NCBI RefSeq assembly: GCF_017893965.1
Contig: NZ_CP054142.1
Coordinates: forward strand, 558,001 to 622,000
Length of the DNA: 64,000 bases
Source of the DNA: Treponema parvum
Lineage (GTDB): Bacteria > Spirochaetota > Spirochaetia > Treponematales > Treponemataceae
Reading direction: 5' to 3'
Positions 51,706 through 59,441 of the stretch are shown here, in pieces (positions within the stretch are counted from its first letter, which is position 1; every line of letters starts with the position of its first letter). The position numbers were made by a program, and so were the translations under genes. The notes beneath the pieces were generated by a model. It had not been told where the DNA came from and did not search any database. It saw only the letters and a program-made list of their open reading frames with translations.

Positions 51706-52764
51706 ATGATTAAAAGAATTAAATCGAAATTTATTATTTTTGCGTTTTTTTTATGCGTATTGAATTTGTACGCTTATAATCCGCCTGCAGGCGGTGAAAA
51801 CCTTTTCGGCATTTCAAGCCCCACCCAACTGACGTCCGCGTCTTCCGCGGCGGGCGGCGCTTTTTTTGACGTTACACCCGCGTCCATAGCGTTTAATCCG
51901 GCGCTTCCGGCTTTTGAACAAAGGATCATGCTTGACGCAGGCTATACCGCGCTTTTTGCGTCAAAAGATCCCGACGATGAGAAATTTGCAAGCGCTTTTC
52001 AGGGCGGTCTGCTTGTCCCTACAAAATGGGGCGTTGGAGCTGCGGAAATGTACGGAGCCGTTATTCCTTTTTATGAAATGCAGGTCGGTAAAAGTTTCAA
52101 CTTAAAGATGTCTGCTTCTCGCGACGTAACGGAAAAACTTGCCGTCGGTATCGGCCTTACGAACGGATATTTTTACGGCTATAACACCGATTTTATGGTC
52201 GCCGCCGACTTGGGTTTTGTCTACAATGCGGGCGATTTCATGGGGCTGAAGAATCTGCGCTATGGAATTTCTTTACAAAATCTCGGCAAAACTTATACGA
52301 ATACTACGGTATGGGGAATAAAGGGTAAAGAAGCTGATTTTTTCCCTGGAATAGCTGCCTTACGCATAGGCGCGGCGGCCACCGTGTTTGAAAGCGAGCT
52401 TTTTTCAGGAGCTTTTTCACTGGATATGACGATCCCTTCCGCTCAAAATTTTATACTTGACGCGGGCTTGCAATTTATGTATCGGAATTTCTTAAAATTA
52501 AGCGGCGCATGGCAATACAACGCGCGGGAAGTGATCGAAGGCTCTGAAAGCTGGTTGCCTTCTCTTGGCATTACGTTTAAGTTTATGCTTAACTCTAAGG
52601 ACAGCGCTTTTATGAAAGAGAAAGGCTGGCAGGAAAGCGAAGCCGCTATAACGGGCGCGTGGAAAAAGATGTATGAAAATATAAATGCGCTTTCAGGCGG
52701 CGTAACCCTCAAACTGGGCATGAAGGATACCGAAGCTCCCGAGATAAAGCTTTTTGACGAATAG
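51706..52764 (+). CDS. UPF0164-type outer-membrane protein
   Basis: 352 residues. Signal peptide (SKFIIFAFFLCVLNLYAY), then FGISSPTQLTSASSAAGGAF, SIAFNPALPAFEQRIMLDAG and repeating amphipathic strands with Gly/Tyr/Phe, ending with VTLKLGMKDTE. This matches UPF0164 proteins of treponemes, which resemble PorV/FadL-type barrels; some carry long-chain lipids. GGGG lies 9 nt before the ATG. It ends inside a run-on toward the next envelope gene, 46 bases ahead, so they are probably cotranscribed. Confidence 0.82.
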   Translation: MIKRIKSKFIIFAFFLCVLNLYAYNPPAGGENLFGISSPTQLTSASSAAGGAFFDVTPASIAFNPALPAFEQRIMLDAGYTALFASKDPDDEKFASAFQGGLLVPTKWGVGAAEMYGAVIPFYEMQVGKSFNLKMSASRDVTEKLAVGIGLTNGYFYGYNTDFMVAADLGFVYNAGDFMGLKNLRYGISLQNLGKTYTNTTVWGIKGKEADFFPGIAALRIGAAATVFESELFSGAFSLDMTIPSAQNFILDAGLQFMYRNFLKLSGAWQYNAREVIEGSESWLPSLGITFKFMLNSKDSAFMKEKGWQESEAAITGAWKKMYENINALSGGVTLKLGMKDTEAPEIKLFDE

Positions 52765-52810
52765 GGCGGGAGTCTGTGGAAATTTTAACGATATTCGAAC
52801 GGAGTTTAAA

Positions 52811-55800
52811 ATGAAAAAAATATTAAGATGCGCCGCATGCGCGCTTTTTCTTATCTCTTCTTATGCGTTTGCCGAAAGACAGACGGTCTATATTTCGCCT
52901 AATAACGACGGCGTGCAGGACGATCTGACAGTTCCTTTAAAGATCTACGATCGCCGGTATATAACCGCATGGAGCCTCATAATAACCGACCGCTCGGGCA
53001 GCGTTGTCCGCACGATAGGCAACAAGTATGAAGTGCCTTATAAAATGGACGTAAAAGGTTTTTTTAAGCGTCTTTTTACGCCTAAGCAGGGCGTGGTGAT
53101 TCCCGAAACCGTTACGTGGAACGGCGCTTTGGATAACGGAGAAACGGCTCCCGACGGAGATTATTACTACTATTTTACCGCCACGGACGACAACGGCAAC
53201 GTAGGCTATTCTCCGGATATAAGAAAAACTTCGCCTAATCACGTAGTCGTAGACAATACTCCGCCGAACGTGGTTTTGGGCGAAATGAAGGATAACGATA
53301 AGATCTTCGGCGAAGGCTCTAAAGCAAAGCTTTTGATCAAGCAGTCCGGAACAAAGGAAGACGAATGGACGGCCAAATTCAAAAACGCTTCGGGCGACGA
53401 GGTTAAAACTTATCGTTGGGTCGAATCCGAGCCGCTCAATTTCAGCTGGGACGGCAAGAACGACGGAGACTCTTTTGTAGCGGACGGAGTGTATTCGTAT
53501 TCGATAACGGCAAAGGACAGGGCGGGTAATATTTCAGCTCCCGTTTCAATACAGAATATAATTTACTCGGCTGAAAAACCCGTAACAAACATTACTATTC
53601 TGGGAGGAAAGTATTTTTCGCCGGGAACCGACAGTCCGATGAAAGATATTACGCTTGGCATAACCGTGCCGGTTCCGGCAAAGTCGTCCGGCAATAAGCT
53701 TACGGCGTGGAACATTTCCATAATCGATGAAAAAGGAAACACTGTGACGGAATTCAAACCTGCTACTCCGATGGAAATAGAAGCGCCGCCTACGGTTCTT
53801 TCCTTTGACGGTAAAGATAACGCGGGACAAAGGCTTTCAAACGGCTCATATCAGGCGAGACTTACTGCAAAATATCTGAACGGTTATGAACCTTCTCCCA
53901 TAAAATCGCCTGTTTTTGTTTTGGACACTTCAAAGCCGCAGGCCGTCGTGCGCGCCGGTGACAAAATCTTTTCACCCGACGGAGACGGCGTAAAAGAGAC
54001 GATAACCGTAAGCCAAATGATAACGCCTAAAACCGGGGCACCTGTTAAAAACTGGAAGGGAAAGATAGTTTCGGCTTCCGATCCTCTGCGCGTAGTCAAA
54101 GAATACGATTTGGGAGAATTTCCTCCTTCATCGCTTCAATGGGACGGAATCGATTCTAACGGCAAACTTGCGCCCGACGGCGATTATAAATTTGTTTTGA
54201 GCGCCTCCGACTTGGCCGGCAATTCCGCCGTTTATGAAACGCCTTCGGCGTTCACCCTTGACACTAGCAAAACGGAAGTAATACTTACGGCGCAAAATTC
54301 CGCATTTTCTCCTAACAACGACCGCGTAAAAGATACGATCGGTTTTTCAGTTATGTCTAAGGTAAAAAGCGCCGTAGCGGCCTATGATCTTCTCATAAAA
54401 GATAAGTCGGGAAGGACTGTAAAGACGGTAAGCGGTTCGAGGGCTCTTCCCCAGTCGTTTACGTGGGACGGCAAGGGCGATAACGGAATAATATGCTCCG
54501 ACGGAAGCTATCTTGCAGAACTTTCCGTAAGATCGGAAAGCGGTTCCGCCGCGAAGTCCGTAACTCAGCCGTTTATTCTTGACACCAAGTATCCGTCGCT
54601 CTTGGCCGAAGTTCCGTGGACGCTGTTTTCGCCCGACGGCGACGGAAAAAAAGACGTTTTGCCGGTTTCGGTAAAAGACTGTACGGCGGAAGATCTTTGG
54701 ACGGCTCAAGTGTTGGATGCTAATAAAAAGCCGGTGCGCTCGTATTCGTGGAAAGGAAAGATCGAAGAGTCCGGACGTGAAGGTTTTACATGGGACGGCA
54801 CGGATGAATCGGGTAATGCAGTTCCGTACGGGAACTATTCGATAGTTATAAAATCCGAAGATCCTGCGGGGAACTCTTTCCGTTCCGAAATCAGCAGGAT
54901 AATACCCGATACTCGGCCGACTCAAGCTTACGTTACGACTTCGCTTGAAGGCATTTCTCCGAACGGGGACGGTGTAAAAGATACTCAGACGTTTACCGTA
55001 AGAACGTCGCTTGCCGAAGGAATTTCTTCATGGAAATTTGACGTTAACGATGAAGCCGGAAAGACGGTGAGAAGTTGGACCGGCGGAAACGGCGTAAACC
55101 TTCCTGCAGAAATAGTTTGGGACGGTTTGACAGGCGAAGGGAAGCCCGCCGAAGGAATGATGACGGGTAGCCTTGAGGTAATATACGCTAAAGGAAATGA
55201 AGTTCACGCCAAAGCTGCGCCCTTTGTCTGCACGGTAACGCCGCCTGAGCTTAAGGCTTCCGTCGCTCCCGAATTCTTTAGTCCCGACAACGACGGTTCG
55301 AACGACGATCTGTTTATAAAACTCTCCGGAAAGACCAAAAGCAATCTTAAATCCTGGAGTTTTTCGATCAATGACCCGCAGAACGGGCAGAAATTCTGGA
55401 CTACCGGCGGAACTTCGGCTATAACCGAAAGAATCGTATGGGACGGTTTGAGCAACGTGTCTAAAGATTCCAACGGTCTTGCCGAACGAGTGCAGTCCGC
55501 TATGGACTATCCCTTCGTCTTTACCGCTTCCGACGATTTGGGTATGAGCAGCACCGTAAAAGGCGTTATAGGAGTCGACGTTCTGGTTATCCGCGACGGC
55601 AACGTCCTTAAGATAGCGGTTCCTTCCATTATATTCAGGAGCGATCACGCGGACTTTAAAACGACGGCCGAAGTGGGGAAGGGCGGTTTGGATCCTGAAA
55701 AAGCTGCCAACAACGAGCGGGTTTTAAAGCGTGTAGAAGCCATACTTTCAAAATTCAGCGATTATAAGGTTACGATAGTGGGGCATGCAAACAAGACTAC

Positions 55801-56029
55801 GGCGTATGAAGAAGAAGAAACGCAGGACAATCCCGGTCTTTGGGGCCCTGCACTTATTCCGCTGTCACAGGCGCGCGCCGAATATGTAAAAAATTACCTT
55901 GTAAAGTTCGGAATAAGGGCAGACCGTCTTACCACGGAGGGAAAGGGAGGAACGCAGCTCGTAGCCGATTGGCAGGATAAAAACAACAACTGGAAAAACA
56001 GGCGCGTGGAATTTATACTTAATAAGTAG
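52811..56029 (+). CDS. Envelope protein with seven FlgD-like Ig repeats and OmpA domain
   Basis: 1,072 residues. Signal peptide (KILRCAACALFLISSYAFA). At least seven repeats of about 120 residues begin with a Ca-binding-like motif and end in a FlgD-type Ig fold: SPNNDGVQDD, SPGTDSPMKD, SPDGDGVKET, SPNNDRVKDT, SPDGDGKKDV, SPNGDGVKDT, SPDNDGSNDD; each is followed by F-x-W-D-G. The C terminus is an OmpA domain (FRSDHADFKTTAEVGKGGLD, LSQARAEYVKNYLVKFGI, NNNWKNRRVEFIL). Likely stretches from the outer membrane to peptidoglycan. ATG 52811 has GGAG 6 nt upstream. Confidence 0.88.
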   Translation: MKKILRCAACALFLISSYAFAERQTVYISPNNDGVQDDLTVPLKIYDRRYITAWSLIITDRSGSVVRTIGNKYEVPYKMDVKGFFKRLFTPKQGVVIPETVTWNGALDNGETAPDGDYYYYFTATDDNGNVGYSPDIRKTSPNHVVVDNTPPNVVLGEMKDNDKIFGEGSKAKLLIKQSGTKEDEWTAKFKNASGDEVKTYRWVESEPLNFSWDGKNDGDSFVADGVYSYSITAKDRAGNISAPVSIQNIIYSAEKPVTNITILGGKYFSPGTDSPMKDITLGITVPVPAKSSGNKLTAWNISIIDEKGNTVTEFKPATPMEIEAPPTVLSFDGKDNAGQRLSNGSYQARLTAKYLNGYEPSPIKSPVFVLDTSKPQAVVRAGDKIFSPDGDGVKETITVSQMITPKTGAPVKNWKGKIVSASDPLRVVKEYDLGEFPPSSLQWDGIDSNGKLAPDGDYKFVLSASDLAGNSAVYETPSAFTLDTSKTEVILTAQNSAFSPNNDRVKDTIGFSVMSKVKSAVAAYDLLIKDKSGRTVKTVSGSRALPQSFTWDGKGDNGIICSDGSYLAELSVRSESGSAAKSVTQPFILDTKYPSLLAEVPWTLFSPDGDGKKDVLPVSVKDCTAEDLWTAQVLDANKKPVRSYSWKGKIEESGREGFTWDGTDESGNAVPYGNYSIVIKSEDPAGNSFRSEISRIIPDTRPTQAYVTTSLEGISPNGDGVKDTQTFTVRTSLAEGISSWKFDVNDEAGKTVRSWTGGNGVNLPAEIVWDGLTGEGKPAEGMMTGSLEVIYAKGNEVHAKAAPFVCTVTPPELKASVAPEFFSPDNDGSNDDLFIKLSGKTKSNLKSWSFSINDPQNGQKFWTTGGTSAITERIVWDGLSNVSKDSNGLAERVQSAMDYPFVFTASDDLGMSSTVKGVIGVDVLVIRDGNVLKIAVPSIIFRSDHADFKTTAEVGKGGLDPEKAANNERVLKRVEAILSKFSDYKVTIVGHANKTTAYEEEETQDNPGLWGPALIPLSQARAEYVKNYLVKFGIRADRLTTEGKGGTQLVADWQDKNNNWKNRRVEFILNK

Positions 56030-56040
56030 CTTAAAATAAA

Positions 56041-56073
56041 AAAGCGCTTCGGTTTGCCGAAGCGCTTTTTTTT
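56041..56073 (+). terminator. Strong bidirectional terminator
   Basis: AAAGCGCTTCGG-TTTG-CCGAAGCGCTTT, a perfect 12-bp stem followed by TTTTT; A-rich on the other side. Ends the Ig-repeat gene and also the convergent tRNA gene. Confidence 0.85.
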
Positions 56074-56074
56074 A

Positions 56075-56147
56075 CGCCTGCTGCAGGTTTTGAACCTGCG
56101 ACACATGGATTAACAGTCCATTGCTCTACCAGCTGAGCTAAGCAAGC
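56075..56147 (-). tRNA. tRNA-Asn (anticodon GTT)
   Basis: 73 nt on the minus strand. Acceptor GCTTGCT/AGCAGGC (one G-T pair), D arm with TAGCTCAGCTGGTAGAGCA, anticodon loop CTGTTAA between ATGGA and TCCAT, T arm GCAGG-TTCAAAA-CCTGC, discriminator G. CCA is not encoded; TAAA follows. The accessory region starts at its 5' end. Confidence 0.95.
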
Positions 56148-56397
56148 ATGTTTTTAGAATGTGATAAAAATCATATAAGAATATAAATCCTTTGTCAATA
56201 GGTTGAGCGGGGTGTTTTTTGTGGTACGACGAAAAGAAGGCTGGAATGTAATGTTGATTAGTATGCTTTTAGAAGAAGGTGCAGTCAGAAAATTACAGGA
56301 TTAAAAGAATTGACGAGAGGAGCAAAAAAATACAAAGGCACAAAACTACTTGATACAACATACAAATAGCTGTAGATTGTATGCAGGAGGTAATTAT
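56148..56397. other. Accessory-region boundary with gene remnant
   Basis: AT-rich. From GTG 56221 one frame stays open for 27 codons (ends LLEEGAVRKLQD), possibly a gene tail; not recognised. Then the vapBC operator-promoter. Confidence 0.4.
56350..56383 (+). promoter_or_regulatory. vapBC promoter with embedded palindrome
   Basis: TTGATA (56350-56355), 17-bp spacer, TAGATT (56373-56378). CATACAA (56359-56365) and TTGTATG (56377-56383) form a 7-bp inverted repeat across the -10, suitable for VapBC autoregulation. Confidence 0.5.
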
Positions 56398-56643
56398 ATG
56401 CCTTTATTACAAGTAAGAGAATGCTCTGAAGAAATTTATAAGAAAATTTCGTATGTTGCAAAAAGCGAAAACAGAACTATAGCTCAACAAGTAGTGGTTT
56501 TATTAGAAAAGGGTTTAAATCAACACGAATCAAATGTGGAAAGACGTAAACGATTAATAGAGAAACTTGAAAAAAGACAAATTCCATCCGAAATTAAAAA
56601 AATTGATCCTGTTTCTCTCATAAGAGAGGATCGTGACAAATGA
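56398..56643 (+). CDS. vapB: VapB-like antitoxin
   Basis: 81 residues. N-terminal ribbon-helix-helix-like segment (PLLQVRECSEEIYKKISYVA, ENRTIAQQVVVLLEKGLN) for DNA binding, then a basic and acidic tail (LEKRQIPSEIKKIDPVSLIR) that would wrap the toxin. GGAGG lies 7 nt before the ATG; the frame from 56350 is only read-through. Its end overlaps vapC by 4 bases (ATGA), as in most such pairs. Confidence 0.85.
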   Translation: MPLLQVRECSEEIYKKISYVAKSENRTIAQQVVVLLEKGLNQHESNVERRKRLIEKLEKRQIPSEIKKIDPVSLIREDRDK

Positions 56644-57038
56644 TTATAGTTTTAGACGTAAGTGCCGCAATAGAAATTCTATTTCAAAGAGAAAAAGCAG
56701 ATAGATTTAAGAGCGTATATAATCAGGGTAGTTGGATCATTGCACCTGATTTATTTATAGCTGAAATTACAAATGCTTTATGGAAATATTATAAAGCCGG
56801 ATTAATAACCCATAAGGACTGTATTCAATACGTTCAAGATGGAATTGATATGATTGATGATTTTCTTGATGCTAAAGAACTATGGAAAGAATCTTTAGCG
56901 GAAGGAATTAAAAACAATCATTCGATTTATGATATGTATTATGCTGTATTAGCACGGAGAAATGATGCAACGCTCATTACAAACGATGGTGCTTTAGCAA
57001 GAATTTGTGAAAAATTGTCCATAGAAATTTGTAACTAA
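56640..57038 (+). CDS. vapC: PIN-domain toxin VapC
   Basis: 132 residues. PIN ribonuclease with the acidic residues in place: VLDVSAAIEILF (Asp), APDLFIAEITNALWKY (Glu), IYDMYYAVLARRNDATLITND (two Asp). Probably cuts a tRNA or rRNA site when freed from VapB. AT-rich compared with the core genes, which suits horizontal acquisition. Confidence 0.93.
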   Translation: MIIVLDVSAAIEILFQREKADRFKSVYNQGSWIIAPDLFIAEITNALWKYYKAGLITHKDCIQYVQDGIDMIDDFLDAKELWKESLAEGIKNNHSIYDMYYAVLARRNDATLITNDGALARICEKLSIEICN

Positions 57039-57100
57039 AAAGACATCGAGCACCCGCTTCAATCATCTTGTTCCGAGCGGGTGCATTCCTGTCGCATCCA

Positions 57101-58051
57101 TCAATAATTCATTTCCAAACATTCGCAAAAGTCGTCCAGCAATTTATCGATAGCTTTTTTTCGTGCGATTACGGAAAGCCATTCGGCGGGAAGCGCAGCC
57201 GGATCTTTACAGCGCATGCCGGCTATGGAACCGGCGATGCTTCCTACCGTATCCGCGTCCCTGCCGAGATTGACGGCGGTAAGGATTGCGTCTTTTACGC
57301 CCGCGTTTTGAAAGCATGACCACAGCGCCGCTTCGAGCGTATGCACGACATAGCCGTTCGACTCGATGCTGTCGATCGGCGCGTCTTTTATACTTCCGTC
57401 GAATATCCGCTTGTAATGTTGAAATTCGTTTTCATATTCGGTGCCTTTAAGGTTGTCAAGGCAGGTCTGCGATGCTTTCTGCAGAGCGCCTTCCAAATCG
57501 TCGGTATCAAAAAGGCGGATCATCGTTTCGATATAGATGACGCATGCTAATACGGTGCGCGGATGGCCGTGTGTTAGACGCGAACATGCTTTTACCCTTT
57601 GTACGCGTTTACCGAAATCTTCGACGGCACGGAGCGTAAATGCAATCGGGGCGATGCGCATTAAAGAACCGTTCCCATTTGAATTTTCATCCGTACCGCC
57701 GCACATTTCGGGAGGCACACCCATATTATACTTGAGAACGGCAAGTTGCGTCGTCCTGCCGATGTCGAACGCTTTACCGTGCGGCGTGTATTTGCCTTTT
57801 TCAAACCAATCCGAAAATTTATCCATCAAGTCATAACTGTCGCCGTATTCGGTGATATTTTTAATAAGGCAGAGCGTCAACGAAGTATCGTCCGACCATG
57901 AACCTGCCGGCTGATTGTGTGCGCCGTAGCCGGTCATTGTTTCGGCTTTAAACTTTCCTCTCCAGCCGAATTCGTATGGAACGCCGAGCGCATCGCCTGC
58001 AATGCTGCCGTAGAACGTCGAAAAAACGATGTCATGCAAATTTGAGTTCAT
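57101..58051 (-). CDS. ADP-ribosylglycohydrolase-family protein
   Basis: 316 residues. DraG/ARH fold: FYGSIAGDALGVPYEF, AGSWSDDTSLTLCLI (metal Asp pair), NGNGSLMRIAPIAF, RLTHGHPRTVLACVIY and VNLGRDADTVGSIAGSIAGM with the second metal site. Removes ADP-ribose from proteins, nucleic acids or small molecules. GGAGG 6 nt before ATG 58051 sets the start. It follows a tiny gene by 29 bases and is the last of three accessory genes. GC is closer to the core than its neighbours, unlike vapBC. Confidence 0.93.
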   Translation of the reverse strand: MNSNLHDIVFSTFYGSIAGDALGVPYEFGWRGKFKAETMTGYGAHNQPAGSWSDDTSLTLCLIKNITEYGDSYDLMDKFSDWFEKGKYTPHGKAFDIGRTTQLAVLKYNMGVPPEMCGGTDENSNGNGSLMRIAPIAFTLRAVEDFGKRVQRVKACSRLTHGHPRTVLACVIYIETMIRLFDTDDLEGALQKASQTCLDNLKGTEYENEFQHYKRIFDGSIKDAPIDSIESNGYVVHTLEAALWSCFQNAGVKDAILTAVNLGRDADTVGSIAGSIAGMRCKDPAALPAEWLSVIARKKAIDKLLDDFCECLEMNY

Positions 58052-58080
58052 GGATGCCTCCTTTCCGCATACCGGATCCA

Positions 58081-58275
58081 CTAATTAAACAGGTCTTTTG
58101 CAGCCTTATCTGCTGCCATATACTTAACCATACGGGCAAAGAGAGTGTCCTCGTAAGGACGAGATAACTTTTTTTCCATCGGCGTCATAATTTCTTCCAT
58201 AATCAATGGCGCCATGTTGTAAAACTTCACGTGGCATTTCTCGTTCAGTTTCTTGTCGATAACGTCGTAAAACAT
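58081..58275 (-). CDS. Small protein of unknown function
   Basis: 64 residues: MFYDVIDKKLNEKCHVKFYN, then MAPLIMEEIMTPMEKKLS and a short helical end (MVKYMAADKAAKDLFN). Soluble, amphipathic, no family recognised. AGGAGG 6 nt before the ATG is one of the best ribosome sites in the window, so it is likely translated. It lies 34 bases after the thiol-triad gene and 29 before the ADP-ribosylglycohydrolase gene. Confidence 0.65.
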   Translation of the reverse strand: MFYDVIDKKLNEKCHVKFYNMAPLIMEEIMTPMEKKLSRPYEDTLFARMVKYMAADKAAKDLFN

Positions 58276-58309
58276 AGTTTTCCTCCTGTCAGTTTTGATG
58301 TTCCATAGC

Positions 58310-59167
58310 TTATTCTTTCCCATTATAAATCGGCGGGCGCACCAACAGCGTTTTGTCCCACCTGTCATACTTATACTTGTGCCACATATACTCGGTAACG
58401 TCGTAGTTGTATCTAGGATCATAAACCAAGTCTGTCCTGTCCTTCCACACCTGCTCCATACGGCACCACCCCGCGCTTCTCGCCTGCGGTTCTATGAACA
58501 CCCATTCGTCGTCTATTATCACACCTATGAACACATGATTGATCTTATCATTAGCAATGATCCTTGCGCTTCCCATAGGCGCTCGTGAATTGTTAGCCAA
58601 GATATAAAAAGCAATTGCATAGTCCATGCAGTTAATCTGTCCGTCTTTGATCCTGTCCGTAACGCACTCACGCACAGTGTCCAAATCATCTTGCAAGAAA
58701 AAGAAAAACATTTTCCCGTTCTTCTGCTCCATGTCTTTATATATACCTATTTCCCATGTCGGAACTTCGTCATCTGCTTCTGTCACCGGCTCAAACTGCT
58801 CATCCAGCACGGTTTCATTCCACATGATCGCACGACCTACAGCTTTAAGGAAGGATACTATTTTTGCACCTATGAAAAGAGTAAAACTTATAAGAAGCAA
58901 GCTAACAATAAAATGAGCTGTGGACTCGATGTCGGCATATTGCTTTCTTTCTCTGTCTACCCGGTATTTGTTCCGTGCGTCGAAAATTACGCTCGCTTCT
59001 TCTTCCGGTTTCAGCTTGAAATTGCTGACGTTCAATAAGCACCTGTCACATTCCTTCTTGCACCCGCCTCTTCTAACCGTGTCCAAGCACTGGTAGTGCG
59101 CCCAAAATGCACTCCCCATGATTTCACGTTTGATCGAAGCGTCTGTGTTTCTGTTCTGTCTTGCCAT
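58310..59167 (-). CDS. Membrane protein with Cys cluster and transglutaminase-like Cys-His-Glu triad
   Basis: 285 residues, no family recognised. A Cys group C27, C36, C40, C43 (CLDTVRRGGCKKECDRC) could bind zinc or an Fe-S cluster. One membrane segment near 86-104. The C-terminal domain has Cys180 in GQINCMDYAIAFYILAN at a helix start, His211 in INHVFIGVIID on a strand and Glu226 in EWVFIEPQA on the next strand, the layout of transglutaminase-like thiol enzymes. AGGAG 6 nt before the ATG. Heads the operon ending in the ADP-ribosylglycohydrolase gene. Enzymatic role is inference. Confidence 0.7.
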   Translation of the reverse strand: MARQNRNTDASIKREIMGSAFWAHYQCLDTVRRGGCKKECDRCLLNVSNFKLKPEEEASVIFDARNKYRVDRERKQYADIESTAHFIVSLLLISFTLFIGAKIVSFLKAVGRAIMWNETVLDEQFEPVTEADDEVPTWEIGIYKDMEQKNGKMFFFFLQDDLDTVRECVTDRIKDGQINCMDYAIAFYILANNSRAPMGSARIIANDKINHVFIGVIIDDEWVFIEPQARSAGWCRMEQVWKDRTDLVYDPRYNYDVTEYMWHKYKYDRWDKTLLVRPPIYNGKE

Positions 59168-59317
59168 AAACAACTCCTGCCATAAAAAGTTTTAATTCTT
59201 ATTAGTATCTTAAGAGTTTCTTTTTGAGTTTCGACAAATCTGTCGTTACCCATTCAGAATCTTCTTTCCCAGCCTGACGATTGCATTATAGATCGTCTAT
59301 AGTGTCAAAGAATGACA

Positions 59318-59441
59318 CTGCAAAATATTTTTTGCAAAAAACAGGCGAATTTTTTCGAGGGGCTTGCTTGTTTTAACAAGTTTTAGGAATAGTTTCCGAA
59401 AACTTGTTGATTTTACAAAGTTTTAGGAATATAATGTAAGC
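59318..59441 (+). promoter_or_regulatory. ATPase gene promoter and operator, predicted leaderless
   Basis: TTGATT (59407-59412), 17-bp spacer, TATAAT (59430-59435), 6 nt, ATG 59442. Just upstream an inverted repeat (59375-59389 and 59394-59408, one mismatch in 15) overlaps the -35; a third half-site AAGTTTTAGGAAT lies in the spacer. Likely autoregulated. Confidence 0.6.

Noticed and set aside
59032-59253. 73-codon minus-strand frame over the start of the thiol-triad gene
   Set aside because: Out-of-frame shadow of the gene at 58310-59167, which has the better ribosome site.
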